From: Pararhizobium_B sp963760965
Lineage (GTDB): Bacteria; Pseudomonadota; Alphaproteobacteria; Rhizobiales; Rhizobiaceae
Reading direction: 5' to 3'
NCBI GenBank assembly: GCA_963760965.1
Contig: CAVXEW010000013.1
Span: 248,001 to 312,000 of the forward strand
DNA length: 64,000 nt
This document shows positions 51,836 through 63,835 of this stretch, piece by piece (position 1 is the first letter of the stretch; every line of letters begins with the position of its first letter). The notes under the pieces were generated by a model. That model was not told the origin of the DNA, made no database searches, and saw only the letters and a list, made by a program, of their open reading frames with translations. The translations under genes were made by a program, and so were the position numbers.

Positions 51836-52757
51836 TGCCAAGCCGGTGGGCGAATTTCGAAGGAAGCACGATTGCCGCTTCTCGCGCCCGCCTGCCGATG
51901 GCGCGCTTTTCGTGAGCTGGCATCCTTATGAGCGATTCAATGCATTCGGCAAGCGCGGTCCTGTCCACGAAGTAGCAGAAGCCCTGATGCCGTGGTTCGA
52001 AACGGCTCCATTTGACCAGCCGGCCGTTGGCGGAATCGACATGTTCATTCATTGGCGGGGCATCCGACGTCACAACGAGCGCGGCACAACTCATTCCCTC
52101 GAGAATGTAGTGCCCCCAGCCTTCCGAGCGCGAGGGGCACAGGTGCACTCCGCAATCATTCTGCAAGCGGCGCAACTCCTCGTCGCCCAGACGTCCCGAG
52201 ACGAGCCGGACATTGGCCGGCGTCGAGCGCGGCGCGTTCGCGGCCTTCTGGACAAGTACGAGTTCGGGCCAGTCGGGATGCTCGGCCCAGACCGCAACTA
52301 TGTCTTCCGTTCCCTTGAGCGTGCTTGCTCCTGCCACATGGAGAAAGCGGTTCCAGTCCTTTTCCACCCGGGGCAGATACCGGTCAGGCGAGGCAAATCC
52401 GACGTAGAGGGTCCTGCTGCCGAGTTTCCGGAATATTTCCTCGGCATGGCGGGTCTTGGCGAGCACGACATCGATTTTTTTCAGACGGTGTATGTGCCGG
52501 TCGGGAAAGCGCTCCTGATTGGGGAGAAGGAAGTTTCGTCTGCCGGCGGACAGCCATGCGGGAAAGACGCGTTCCAGATGAAAGACGAAATCCGCATGGC
52601 AACGCCGGAAAAGCCGATCGCGCAGCCTGCGGCTTCCCGGCAGTTCGACGGATACCTCGACCGAACAGGCCTCAAGCGCGTTCCTGAGGATCTCCGCGTC
52701 GGTCGTCAGGCCGTACTTGTTGTCGCGGGCGACGATTATCGCCTTCGAAGCGCTCAA
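51819..52757 (-). CDS. Glycosyltransferase, GT-B type
   Basis: A 312-residue protein that is short for a GT-B enzyme. The C-terminal donor domain is clear: RFLHVAGASTLKGTEDIVAV, HLCPSRSEGWGHYILEGMSC and VVTSDAPPMNEHV. The N-terminal half is less typical (AIIVARDNKYGLTTDAEILR, FLLPNQERFPDRHIHRLKKI). The start appears to be TTG at 52757, overlapping the stop of the lpcC-like gene (TTGA), with GGAG eight bases upstream. Probably part of LPS core or surface-glycan synthesis. Confidence 0.82.
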   Translation of the reverse strand: MSASKAIIVARDNKYGLTTDAEILRNALEACSVEVSVELPGSRRLRDRLFRRCHADFVFHLERVFPAWLSAGRRNFLLPNQERFPDRHIHRLKKIDVVLAKTRHAEEIFRKLGSRTLYVGFASPDRYLPRVEKDWNRFLHVAGASTLKGTEDIVAVWAEHPDWPELVLVQKAANAPRSTPANVRLVSGRLGDEELRRLQNDCGVHLCPSRSEGWGHYILEGMSCAALVVTSDAPPMNEHVDSANGRLVKWSRFEPRHQGFCYFVDRTALAECIESLIRMPAHEKRAIGRRAREAAIVLPSKFAHRLGNACRL

Positions 52758-53830
52758 GACCGTTTCTCCGCGTCGGGCGGCATGCCTGCGAGCTCGCGAT
52801 AGATCGATACCAGGGCGTCGGCTTCGCGCTCCAGGGCGAAAGACCGCCGCACGTGTTCGGCGGCTGCCTTTCCGTGGCGCTTCGCGAGATCGGGGTCGGC
52901 GAGATACTTGCGGACGGCTTGCGTCAGCATTCCGCCATCGGCTGCGGGAACGACCGATCCCGTCTCTCCCTCAATGATCATTTCAGCGTAGGCTCCGGCG
53001 TCGGAGGCGACGACGGCGGTGCCGGAGGCCATCGCCTCGAGCGGCGTCAGGCCGAAGCCTTCGTTGCGCGAAGGCGCGACGAAGAGCGTCATCCGGCGAT
53101 ACCAGGCGCGGATATCGTCGACTTCGCCGAGGAAGCGGACCCGCTCCTCAAGTCCGGCCTTCCGGATGCGCCGGACGAGGTCCTCGGCAAACGCGCGGTG
53201 CTCGGCCGTGACCCGGCCCGTGACGACCGCCGTCCATGCCGGGTATCCGGGGAGCAGGTCGATCATCGCCTGGACGAAGAGGTCCGTGCCCTTCTGGTGG
53301 CGTACCCGCCCGGTGCAGCCGACCACGAAACGGTCGCCGCCGGCTTCCGCCCCGGAGACGTCATCGGCATCGGCCCGGAATGCTGCGGTGTCGATGCCGT
53401 GCATCACAACCTCGTGGGGCACGTCGAGGTACGAGCCGGACCGGCGGCTCGTCGCCACGACGCGATCCATCCGGGCGATCATCCACCGGGTGAAGGGCTT
53501 GTGGCGGCGCTGGGCGGCGGAGGTGAACAGCAGACGGAGAGGCATGCGCAGCACGTCGCGCAGCAGGATGCCGGCCAGCATCTCGACATTGCGGCGGGCG
53601 TGCCAGACACGGCTCCTCCCGGGGGCGGGCCTCTGCCACAGGCCCGCGAGCTGCCACCAGCGCATGTGCGGGAAATCGGCCGGCAGACCCGGCCCGAACA
53701 CCGCCAGTCGTGCCCCGAGCGCACGCTGCGCCGGAACGAGCTGCACCACCGTCGATGTAACGCCGGAGAGGCGCTTCTTGAAATGGGGGGCGATGACGTC
53801 GATGTCCTTGATCGGCCCTGCCGAGGACAT
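52754..53830 (-). CDS. lpcC: LPS core mannosyltransferase LpcC-like (family 4)
   Basis: A 358-residue GT-B transferase. The N-terminus has VIAPHFKKRLSGVTSTVVQL and LGARLAVFGPGLP, features of the rhizobial LpcC group that transfers mannose to Kdo in the LPS inner core. The donor-site Glu motif is APSRNEGFGLTPLEAMASGT, followed by VVASDAGAYAEMIIEGETGS. Its start lies six bases from the greA stop, and lpcC next to greA is a recurrent rhizobial order. Naming rests on resemblance and context. Confidence 0.82.
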   Translation of the reverse strand: MSSAGPIKDIDVIAPHFKKRLSGVTSTVVQLVPAQRALGARLAVFGPGLPADFPHMRWWQLAGLWQRPAPGRSRVWHARRNVEMLAGILLRDVLRMPLRLLFTSAAQRRHKPFTRWMIARMDRVVATSRRSGSYLDVPHEVVMHGIDTAAFRADADDVSGAEAGGDRFVVGCTGRVRHQKGTDLFVQAMIDLLPGYPAWTAVVTGRVTAEHRAFAEDLVRRIRKAGLEERVRFLGEVDDIRAWYRRMTLFVAPSRNEGFGLTPLEAMASGTAVVASDAGAYAEMIIEGETGSVVPAADGGMLTQAVRKYLADPDLAKRHGKAAAEHVRRSFALEREADALVSIYRELAGMPPDAEKRS

Positions 53831-53836
53831 GCGCGA

Positions 53837-54313
53837 CTACCCCCAGTTTACGGCGAGGATCTCGTAGGCCTTCGAGCCGCCCGGCGCGACCACCTCGATC
53901 GAATCTCCTACGGCCTTGCCGATCATCGCCCGCGCGATCGGCGAGGAGATCGAGATGCGGCCCTGCTTCACGTCGGCTTCCTGGTCGCCGACGATCTGGT
54001 AGGTCCTCTCTTCCTCGGTGTCCTCGTCCACGAGCTTGACGGTCGCGCCGAACTTGATCGTGTCGCCCGACATCTTCGAGACGTCGATCACCTCGGCGCG
54101 CGCAATAAGGTCCTCGACTTCGGCGATGCGACCTTCGTTGTGGCTCTGGGCCTCCTTGGCCGCATGATATTCGGCGTTCTCCGAGAGGTCGCCGTGCGAG
54201 CGCGCCTCGGAGATCGCATCGATGATGCGCGGCCTCTCTTCCTGCTGGCGCCAGCGCAGTTCTTCCTGCAGCTTCTTGAACCCGCCCTGGGTCATGGGCA
54301 CCTTTTCAACCAT
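53837..54313 (-). CDS. greA: Transcription elongation factor GreA
   Basis: A 158-residue GreA. The N-terminal coiled coil (LQEELRWRQQEERPRIIDAI, then ARSHGDLSENAEYHAAKEAQ) carries the acidic tip that rescues backtracked RNA polymerase by cleaving the transcript. The C-terminal globular domain has VGDQEADVKQGRISISSPIA and GDSIEVVAPGGSKAYEILAV. Size is standard. It is the first gene of the leftward greA-lpcC-transferase group. The 257 bp upstream, shared with the divergent transglycosylase gene, contain the promoters. Confidence 0.96.
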   Translation of the reverse strand: MVEKVPMTQGGFKKLQEELRWRQQEERPRIIDAISEARSHGDLSENAEYHAAKEAQSHNEGRIAEVEDLIARAEVIDVSKMSGDTIKFGATVKLVDEDTEEERTYQIVGDQEADVKQGRISISSPIARAMIGKAVGDSIEVVAPGGSKAYEILAVNWG

Positions 54314-54570
54314 TTCGCTATCCTCTGTCGGACCTTCAGCTTCCAGTTATTCGAATGTGCCGAAGACAAAAAGAAAACGGTCGCCAGCGCGAACGCGCCG
54401 GCACCGTCAAACGTTCAGTCGGAGAATGTAGTTCAATTGAATCCGATTTGTAAGAGTCCCGCGTGCTTTTGTTCGCCTTCCGTCCTGCACCGCGTCTTTG
54501 CCCGGAAGCCGCCTTATTGCCGCCTGCAGCCGCTGCTAGGCGCGCGCACCCGTCGATCGGAGAGTGCAGC

Positions 54571-55050
54571 ATGCGTGTCTTCCCGAAGGTCCTCTGCGCC
54601 ATCGCTTGCCTCTCCTCGCTCCTCGTCGGAGGGTGCACGGCGGCGGAGCATGGCGGCGCGGCAACGGCGCCCGCGGTCTCCCTCGTGTCCTCGGTTCCCG
54701 ACCCGCAGATCGATCGGCTGATCGAGAAATACGCGGCCTTCTACGGCGTGCCGGCGGACCTCGTGCGGCGGGTCGTCGCCCGGGAAAGCCGCTTCGACCC
54801 GGGCAAGCATCACCGCGGCAACTGGGGTCTGATGCAGATCAAGGCGGCCACTGCGAGAACCATGGGCTATCGAGGACCGGCCCGGGGCCTCCTCGATGCG
54901 GAGACAAACCTGAAATACGGGGTGAAGTACCTGCGCGGCGCCTATCTCGTTGCTCGCGGCGATGCGGGCCGCGCGGCGGCCTACTACCGTAGCGGCTACT
55001 ACTACCGCGCCAGGCGCATGGGTATGCTCCGGGAAACCGGCCTCCGCTAG
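54571..55050 (+). CDS. Small lipoprotein lytic transglycosylase (SLT domain)
   Basis: A 159-residue exported protein. The lipobox is LLVGGC (Cys about residue 22). The SLT domain includes IEKYAAFYGVPADLVRRVVA, the catalytic Glu in ARESRFDPG, then NWGLMQIKAATARTMGY and LKYGVKYLRGAYL. It would cut glycan strands of peptidoglycan and is likely held in the outer membrane. It is shorter than most SLT proteins and consists of little beyond the catalytic domain. It is divergent from greA. Confidence 0.9.
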   Translation: MRVFPKVLCAIACLSSLLVGGCTAAEHGGAATAPAVSLVSSVPDPQIDRLIEKYAAFYGVPADLVRRVVARESRFDPGKHHRGNWGLMQIKAATARTMGYRGPARGLLDAETNLKYGVKYLRGAYLVARGDAGRAAAYYRSGYYYRARRMGMLRETGLR

Positions 55051-55148
55051 GTCCCGGGCGGCGGGACCCGGAAGGTGGCGCATTGCGGCGCGACCTTGCG
55101 CGCGGTATCCCTTCCGGCGTCCTACCTGAGCAATTCGCGAGTGACTGC

Positions 55149-55778
55149 ATGAGGCTTGCCAGCCGCCGCCCCGACGGCCTGCTTACCCGTTCCTGTCTCG
55201 TCAGCAGTCTCGGAGCGGTCTTCCTGGCGCTCGGCACGGGCCTCGCGCAGGCGCACATCCTGACCGGCCCGATGGGCGGTTTCGCCAGCGGCTTCGAGCA
55301 TCCGCTATCCGGGCCGGACCATCTCCTCGCGATGTTTTCCGTCGGACTTTGGGGTGCGCAGATGGGTGGCCGTCCGGTCTGGTCGCTGCCGGTGACGTTT
55401 CCTCTCATCATGTGCGTCGGCGGGGTGCTCGGGATCGCGGGCGTCGTCGTGCCCGGTCTCGAGCTCGGCATTGCCCTGTCGATCGTGGTGCTCGGCGGGG
55501 CGATCGCCGCAGCGTGGCGCGCGCCGGAGTGGCTCGCCGTTCTCATCGTCGCCGTCTTCGCGATCTTCCACGGCTACGCGCACGGGGCGGAATTGCCGCT
55601 GGCGGCCGATCCGGCCGCCTATTCCGTGGGGTTTGTCGTCTCGACGGGAATGATCCATGTCTTCGGCATCGCGGTGGGGCTCCTGGTCGGCCGCCTCTAT
55701 GGCGGACGGGTGTCGCGCGTCCTCGGCGGGCTGATCCTGCTCGGCGGTATCTACTATCTCGTTTCGGCAGTAGCCTGA
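55149..55778 (+). CDS. HupE/UreJ-family membrane protein
   Basis: A 209-residue protein with a signal-peptide-like first segment (ending AQAHILTGP) and about six membrane spans. The family motif FEHPLSGPDHLLAMFSVGLW and the second His motif FHGYAHGAELPL are intact. HupE and UreJ proteins import nickel or cobalt and normally sit with hydrogenase or urease genes, but none are in this window. The start at ATG 55149 has only a weak ribosome site. The next gene starts three bases after its stop. Confidence 0.88.
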   Translation: MRLASRRPDGLLTRSCLVSSLGAVFLALGTGLAQAHILTGPMGGFASGFEHPLSGPDHLLAMFSVGLWGAQMGGRPVWSLPVTFPLIMCVGGVLGIAGVVVPGLELGIALSIVVLGGAIAAAWRAPEWLAVLIVAVFAIFHGYAHGAELPLAADPAAYSVGFVVSTGMIHVFGIAVGLLVGRLYGGRVSRVLGGLILLGGIYYLVSAVA

Positions 55779-55781
55779 GCC

Positions 55782-56528
55782 ATGCCCGTCAGCCGTTCCA
55801 AGCGCAAGAAGCCCAATCCTTCCCGCGACGCTTCGGGAGCGAACCTCCGCCAGGCAAGTTCCGAGGCCCGGCCGGCATTGCCGCGGCGCTGGCTCGATCC
55901 CGATGGCCACCATCTCCGGATGGCGGTCCCGCTGTTCCTGTCGGCGCCATTGGCGGTGCTCGTCTCGCAAACGGTGCCGCACATCTACGCCTTCGGTGAA
56001 CTCGGCTTCCTGTTCACCTTCACCGTCTACGACGTGGCGCTCGCGATACTCGGTCTCGGGCTGCTTTGCGCGGGGTTCGGGACGGTCAGGCAGTTCGCTG
56101 CCGTGGCGGCGGTCTTCGCCGGGGCGCTCGTCCTTTCGCTGGCAGATTTCGTGGGGCTGTGGAAGGTGTTCCTTCGCCACGGGCTCGATGAACAGATCTA
56201 TCTCGTCACGCCGGTGGCCGTCGGCCTGACCGGGGCCTCGTTGTGGCTGCCGCAGCGCCTGCGTTACCCCGCCGCCATTCTGCTTGCCGTGTTGCTCGCC
56301 TTCGATCTGGCGCTGTTCATAGGGCTTCAGGAATTCGCTTACGATCTCAACGCCTTCTCGCTGGGCGGCGTTGTCGCCGCGGCGTGGATCCTGCTGGCGC
56401 CGGCTTTCCTGCTCAGGCAGTTCAGGCGGCCGTGGCTGACGATTGCCGGGCGCATACTCGGGAGCTGGCTTGTGGCGATCGAACTGCTGATATTCACCTT
56501 CGCAATCGTGCCGATGCCGGCGAGGTAG
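55782..56528 (+). CDS. Hypothetical multi-span membrane protein
   Basis: A 248-residue protein. A basic, Ser-rich cytoplasmic N-terminus of about 45 residues is followed by about seven hydrophobic spans (for example MAVPLFLSAPLAVLVSQTVP, VALAILGLGLLCAGFG and LRYPAAILLAVLLAFDLALF). It contains no family motif that I recognise. It begins three bases after the HupE-like gene, so the two are almost certainly made together; a role with metal transport is possible but unproven. Confidence 0.72.
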   Translation: MPVSRSKRKKPNPSRDASGANLRQASSEARPALPRRWLDPDGHHLRMAVPLFLSAPLAVLVSQTVPHIYAFGELGFLFTFTVYDVALAILGLGLLCAGFGTVRQFAAVAAVFAGALVLSLADFVGLWKVFLRHGLDEQIYLVTPVAVGLTGASLWLPQRLRYPAAILLAVLLAFDLALFIGLQEFAYDLNAFSLGGVVAAAWILLAPAFLLRQFRRPWLTIAGRILGSWLVAIELLIFTFAIVPMPAR

Positions 56529-56559
56529 GGCAGGCCGGCAAAGGCGCGGAAACGGATTG

Positions 56560-57786
56560 ATGGGACGACCGATGGAGAGCGAACGGCAGACAGGTGGAGC
56601 GGCGACCGGAAGCGGCGGCACGCGCCTGCTGCTGGGGCTGGGCCTGGTGCTCATCGCGTTCAACCTCAGGCCGGTGTTTTCCAGCGTGTCGGTGCTGCTG
56701 CCGGAAATACTTTCGTCGACCGGGCTTTCGGGCTTTGGCGCAGGGCTGCTGGTGACGCTGCCCGTCGTCTGCCTCGGGCTGTTCGCGCCTGTCGCACCGT
56801 GGCTGGCGCAACGCATCGGAGCGGAGCGCACCTTCATGGCGATGCTGCTGGTTCTCGCACTGGGAACGGCGATCCGCGGCTTCGGCACGGTTCCGCTGTT
56901 TGTCGGGCAGACGACGGCCGGCGCGTGCATCGCCGTCGGCAACGTACTCCTGCCGGGCCTGGTCAAGAGGGACTTCCCGGACCGGGTGCCGCTGATGACC
57001 GGGCTCTACACGATGGCGCTGTGCGGGGGAGCCGCCGTGGCGGCGGGCCTCACCGTTCCGCTGCAGGACCTTCTCGGGCGATCCTGGCCTGCCGCACTCG
57101 CCGCTTGGGCGTTGCCGGCGGGAATTGCCGCAGCCGTATGGCTGCCGCAGGCGAGCGGCCATGGTGCGCGCTCACGGCCGCTGCGTGTCAATGTCGTCGG
57201 CCTGTGGCGGGATCCGCTTGCCTGGCAGGTGACGCTGTTCATGGGGCTCCAGTCGTCGCTCGCCTACACCGTGTTCGGCTGGCTGGCGCCGATCCTGCGC
57301 GAACGCGGCTTCGACGCGGTGTCGGCCGGTGCCGTCGTTTCGGCCGATGTCCTGGTTCAGGTGGCTTCGTGTCTGGTGACCCCTGCCGTGGCCATGCGCT
57401 GCCGCGACCAGCGGGGCGTCAATGTCTTCCTTGCGGCGTGTGCCGCCGGAGCCCTGATCGGCTTCGTCTTCGCTCCCCCGTGGCTGGCGTGGCCGCTGGC
57501 GATCGTCCAGGGCGTCGGACAGGGTGGACTCATCGCGAGCGCGATCACCATGATCGTGCTGAGATCTCCCGACAGCCAGGTGGCTGCGCACCTGTCGGGC
57601 ATGGCGCAGTGCGTCGGCTACCTCCTGGCCTCGATCGCCCCGCTCGTCATCGGGATCATACACGGGCTGACGGGCGGCTTCACCGCCGCCGCCGGGCTGA
57701 TCGCGTTCATCGGTCTGCTCCTCGCCGGTTTCGGCCTCGGAGCGGGTCGGACCCTCCATGTCCGTGCCCACACCGTTCCCCGGTGA
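56560..57786 (+). CDS. CynX/NimT-family MFS transporter
   Basis: A protein of 408 residues or slightly fewer, with 12 predicted spans. The start of span 1 reads LLLGLGLVLIAFNLRPVFSS, with the NLRP motif typical of the CynX/NimT group (cyanate, 2-nitroimidazole). The central loop carries LRVNVVGLWRDPLAWQVTLF, and span 7 follows with GLQSSLAYTVFGWLAPILRE. Substrate is unknown. ATG 56560 or 56572 could be the start. It follows the membrane-protein pair by about 30 bp and may belong to the same operon. Confidence 0.87.
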   Translation: MGRPMESERQTGGAATGSGGTRLLLGLGLVLIAFNLRPVFSSVSVLLPEILSSTGLSGFGAGLLVTLPVVCLGLFAPVAPWLAQRIGAERTFMAMLLVLALGTAIRGFGTVPLFVGQTTAGACIAVGNVLLPGLVKRDFPDRVPLMTGLYTMALCGGAAVAAGLTVPLQDLLGRSWPAALAAWALPAGIAAAVWLPQASGHGARSRPLRVNVVGLWRDPLAWQVTLFMGLQSSLAYTVFGWLAPILRERGFDAVSAGAVVSADVLVQVASCLVTPAVAMRCRDQRGVNVFLAACAAGALIGFVFAPPWLAWPLAIVQGVGQGGLIASAITMIVLRSPDSQVAAHLSGMAQCVGYLLASIAPLVIGIIHGLTGGFTAAAGLIAFIGLLLAGFGLGAGRTLHVRAHTVPR

Positions 57787-57792
57787 CGCCGT

Positions 57793-58041
57793 TCAATGCT
57801 GGCCGTGGCCGTTGCAGGCGTCATCCTCGATGCTCAGGCTGCGAATCATGCTGAGGTCGGAACGCAGATGCTGCCAGACAGCGGCGTCGCTGGCGCCGGG
57901 ATCGCTCTGGTTTCTCGCCTCGGCGGAAAATATCTCGTCCAGCTCCGCGAGCAATTCGGGATCGCGGATGGCAAGCAGCGTAATGAGGGCCTTCAGCAGC
58001 CTGTCGTGGGCATGTATCTTGGCTTTCAAGTCCTGTTCCAT
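57793..58041 (-). CDS. Small hypothetical protein (82 aa)
   Basis: An 82-residue acidic, helical protein (MEQDLKAKIHAHDRLLKALI at the start, then LLAELDEIFSAEARNQ), ending in a Cys/His motif DDACNGHGQH. AGGA lies about eight bases ahead of the ATG. No membrane span and no family recognised. It converges with the CynX-like gene with only six bases between the two stops. Confidence 0.6.
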   Translation of the reverse strand: MEQDLKAKIHAHDRLLKALITLLAIRDPELLAELDEIFSAEARNQSDPGASDAAVWQHLRSDLSMIRSLSIEDDACNGHGQH

Positions 58042-58385
58042 GCTGTCTGTCCTTGTTCTGCTGCCCCGCTTCGCTTCAGATGTCGGGAGTGACAATTCTC
58101 TGCCTCGAATTGTTCCATTTCCAGCATCCTTCCCGCGCAATTAAGAGTTTTCCGTCTACTTCGCCGGGCTGTCGCTCCCGAATCGGTGCGAAATCCGGCG
58201 TCAGGATATCGATTCTCCTCCGCGGTCGATCGCTCAAATCGCGCCATTTCCCTTCTGTCTCCGTCAAGGATAGCGGCGGAAAGCTGCTTCCCGAGCAGTT
58301 CCGTGATGGCGCGAAAGGCGAATTTGCTGGTCCGTGAAAGACTTCCTGCTAACCTTCGCAGCAAGTTCTCGATGGAGTTGACGAT
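58042..58385. other. 344 bp without a recognised gene
   Basis: The base composition here is lower in GC than the flanks and no frame looks coding. It must hold the divergent promoters of the 82-residue protein and the Gly/His-rich protein. I see no strong -35/-10 pair or palindrome. Confidence 0.4.
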
Positions 58386-59408
58386 ATGTCCGGTTCGATT
58401 CTCAGGAACATTGCGATTGCGATCTCGGCGGGGGCACTTTCCGTCGCGCCCGCTTTGGTGACAGGCGCAAGCGGGCTGCCGTTCGTCGTAGGAACGGCGG
58501 CTTTCGCCGCCGGCAATGGCGGTGGTCACGGCGGTGGTCACGGCGGCGGCAACGGCGGTGGTCACGGCCATGGCGGCGGAAACGGCCATGCCGGAGGTGC
58601 GGGTGGAAAGCACGGCAATTCAGGAGACCATGGCCCGGCTGGCGGGGCCGTCAGCATAGGCGGTTTCGTCAGCGGGCTCCTTGGTGTCGGGCACGGCAAG
58701 GCCTCGCACGGGCACTCCTTTGCCAGCCGGGGATCGAAAGGACTTGCGCACCGGCAGCAGGCGGCGTTGCGCGGCAAGACCGTGCCGGTTCCGACCGAGG
58801 CAGTCGCGGTCATGGACAAAAACCTTCACGCAAAGCTGGGCTGGCTGAATTCGCTGCAGCGCAACTATCACGCCTATCTCAACGCCAAGGATCCGAGGTT
58901 CGCCCCGATCCAGGCCTATGTGCTCGGACAGGCGCAGGCCAGGATCGACGAGGCAAATGCCAGGCAGTCGTTGTCGACAGCGATAGCGACCTATTCGGCG
59001 CTCTCCGTACACCATGACGACCAGACCATCGACCCGAAGGATCCGCAGGCCGTCGCCGACCGCCTGAGCGAGCTCCAGGCGGTCGACACGTCTGGCCTCA
59101 CGCAAAGCGAACTGGATGCGTACAATGCGGAGGTTTCCGCGCTGACGGCGATCGACCGGGCCGATGCACGGATCGCCGATGCGAAAGCGACGCTCGACGA
59201 TCCCGCCGCACCCCCGGAAGATCAGGCCGGCCTCGTGAACGCACTCGAGACGGCGACCAACTCCACGACGGTCGATCCGGACGTCCTTGGCTGGAGCAGC
59301 GGCGTGCTGTCGGGCAAGATCAACGACGTCGAGGCTGCGCTGCAATCGCGTTCGACCGAGGACGCGACCGATACCGCGACCGTTTCCTCGGTGAACGGGT
59401 CGGAGTAG
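58386..59408 (+). CDS. Gly/His-rich secreted hypothetical protein
   Basis: A 340-residue exported protein. A signal peptide or anchor covers about residues 1-42 (ending GTAAFAAGN). Then follow about 45 residues of Gly/His/Asn repeats built on GGGHGGGHGGGN and GHGHGGGNGHAGG, which could bind metal. The rest (about 130-340) is helical and acidic, with LGWLNSLQRNYHAYLNAKD, QAQARIDEANARQSLSTAIA and SELDAYNAEVSALTAIDRAD, suggesting a coiled-coil-like surface protein. I do not recognise the family. GGAG lies upstream of the ATG. It converges with carB. Confidence 0.75.
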   Translation: MSGSILRNIAIAISAGALSVAPALVTGASGLPFVVGTAAFAAGNGGGHGGGHGGGNGGGHGHGGGNGHAGGAGGKHGNSGDHGPAGGAVSIGGFVSGLLGVGHGKASHGHSFASRGSKGLAHRQQAALRGKTVPVPTEAVAVMDKNLHAKLGWLNSLQRNYHAYLNAKDPRFAPIQAYVLGQAQARIDEANARQSLSTAIATYSALSVHHDDQTIDPKDPQAVADRLSELQAVDTSGLTQSELDAYNAEVSALTAIDRADARIADAKATLDDPAAPPEDQAGLVNALETATNSTTVDPDVLGWSSGVLSGKINDVEAALQSRSTEDATDTATVSSVNGSE

Positions 59409-59475
59409 GCACACGGGCCGCGGCGAGCGCCGCTGCCTGCATAGATCTGCTGAAGGGGCGTTCTTCGCGATCCGG

Positions 59476-62964
<3,489 letters not shown>

Positions 62965-63246
62965 GAGGCGGTCCCATCTGCAGGCATGACTTTCCCCACC
63001 ACGAGCAGGGTCCCGCGGTGCTTGAAGTCGGATTTCAGGCTAGGGGCGCCTTATATGGAAATGGCGGCGTCAGCGGAACCCCCCGATCCGCAAAAATGGC
63101 GAATTTCCCGCTCGCATGTTCCTGCGCGACGTGCAGGGTTCCACCACAAGCAAAAAATTTATCCGATCTTTTTCTGGAACGCCTGCCCGGGGGGTCGCCA
63201 TTGAACCTGTGAGCCCAGCAAGAATGCAACAGCAAGAGGTGATATG

Positions 63247-63747
63247 ATGAAACGCACGAAAACCATGTTCGCGACCCTGGCCGTCGGTACGGCCCTCGCA
63301 ATCGCACCGGCACTCGCCGCAGGCGATGGCGTGGTGAAGGGTGCCAACAAGGACATGCAGAACCCTGTCAGTTCCGACACCACCATGAGCAATTCCGGCA
63401 TGGGTTCCGGCAGTGCCTCGGCGAGCGGCGATACGACAGAGCGCGGAACCCAGAAGGATTCCTCGATGGGCTCGGCCTCGATGTCGACGTCGCAGATGCA
63501 GAGCCTGAAGACTGCCAACGTGAGCACCGTCAAGGTCGTCAACTCGGCTGCCATGGCGAACACGGGCAGCTCGACGGCGAACGCAGCGGCGACCAACACC
63601 ACCGCATCGGAGCAGCAGCAGATCCAGTCGGCGCTCAAGGCCAATCCCGACGTCATGCAGCAGCTCAAGGCACAGTCCGTCGACCTCTCGCAGGTTGTCG
63701 CGGCCAATTATGACGGCAACGGAACGCTGACCGTCTATACGAGGTGA
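63247..63747 (+). CDS. Small secreted Ser/Ala/Met-rich hypothetical protein
   Basis: A 166-residue protein with a signal peptide (MKRTKTMFATLAVGTALAIA, cleaved after ALAA before GDGVV). The mature part is low in complexity (TTMSNSGMGSGSASASGDTT, SSMGSASMSTSQMQSLKTAN) and ends in a more ordered segment, QIQSALKANPDVMQQLKAQS then VVAANYDGNGTLTVYTR. GAGG lies ahead of the ATG pair at 63244/63247. Function unknown; a strong terminator follows. It is divergent from carB. Confidence 0.75.
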   Translation: MKRTKTMFATLAVGTALAIAPALAAGDGVVKGANKDMQNPVSSDTTMSNSGMGSGSASASGDTTERGTQKDSSMGSASMSTSQMQSLKTANVSTVKVVNSAAMANTGSSTANAAATNTTASEQQQIQSALKANPDVMQQLKAQSVDLSQVVAANYDGNGTLTVYTR

Positions 63748-63784
63748 GTGAACGCCGGAAACTCTCCGGCCGTTCGGAAGAATG

Positions 63785-63819
63785 AAAGGCCCGGCGCCAG
63801 GGAGCGCCGGGCCTTTTTC
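63785..63819 (+). terminator. Strong rho-independent terminator
   Basis: AAAGGCCCGGCGC (63785-63797) pairs perfectly with GCGCCGGGCCTTT (63804-63816) around a 6-base loop, followed by more T. A residues at the left end make it potentially bidirectional, serving both the secreted-protein gene and the convergent LytTR gene. Confidence 0.92.
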
Positions 63820-63835
63820 GGGTCACCCTCGCTGT

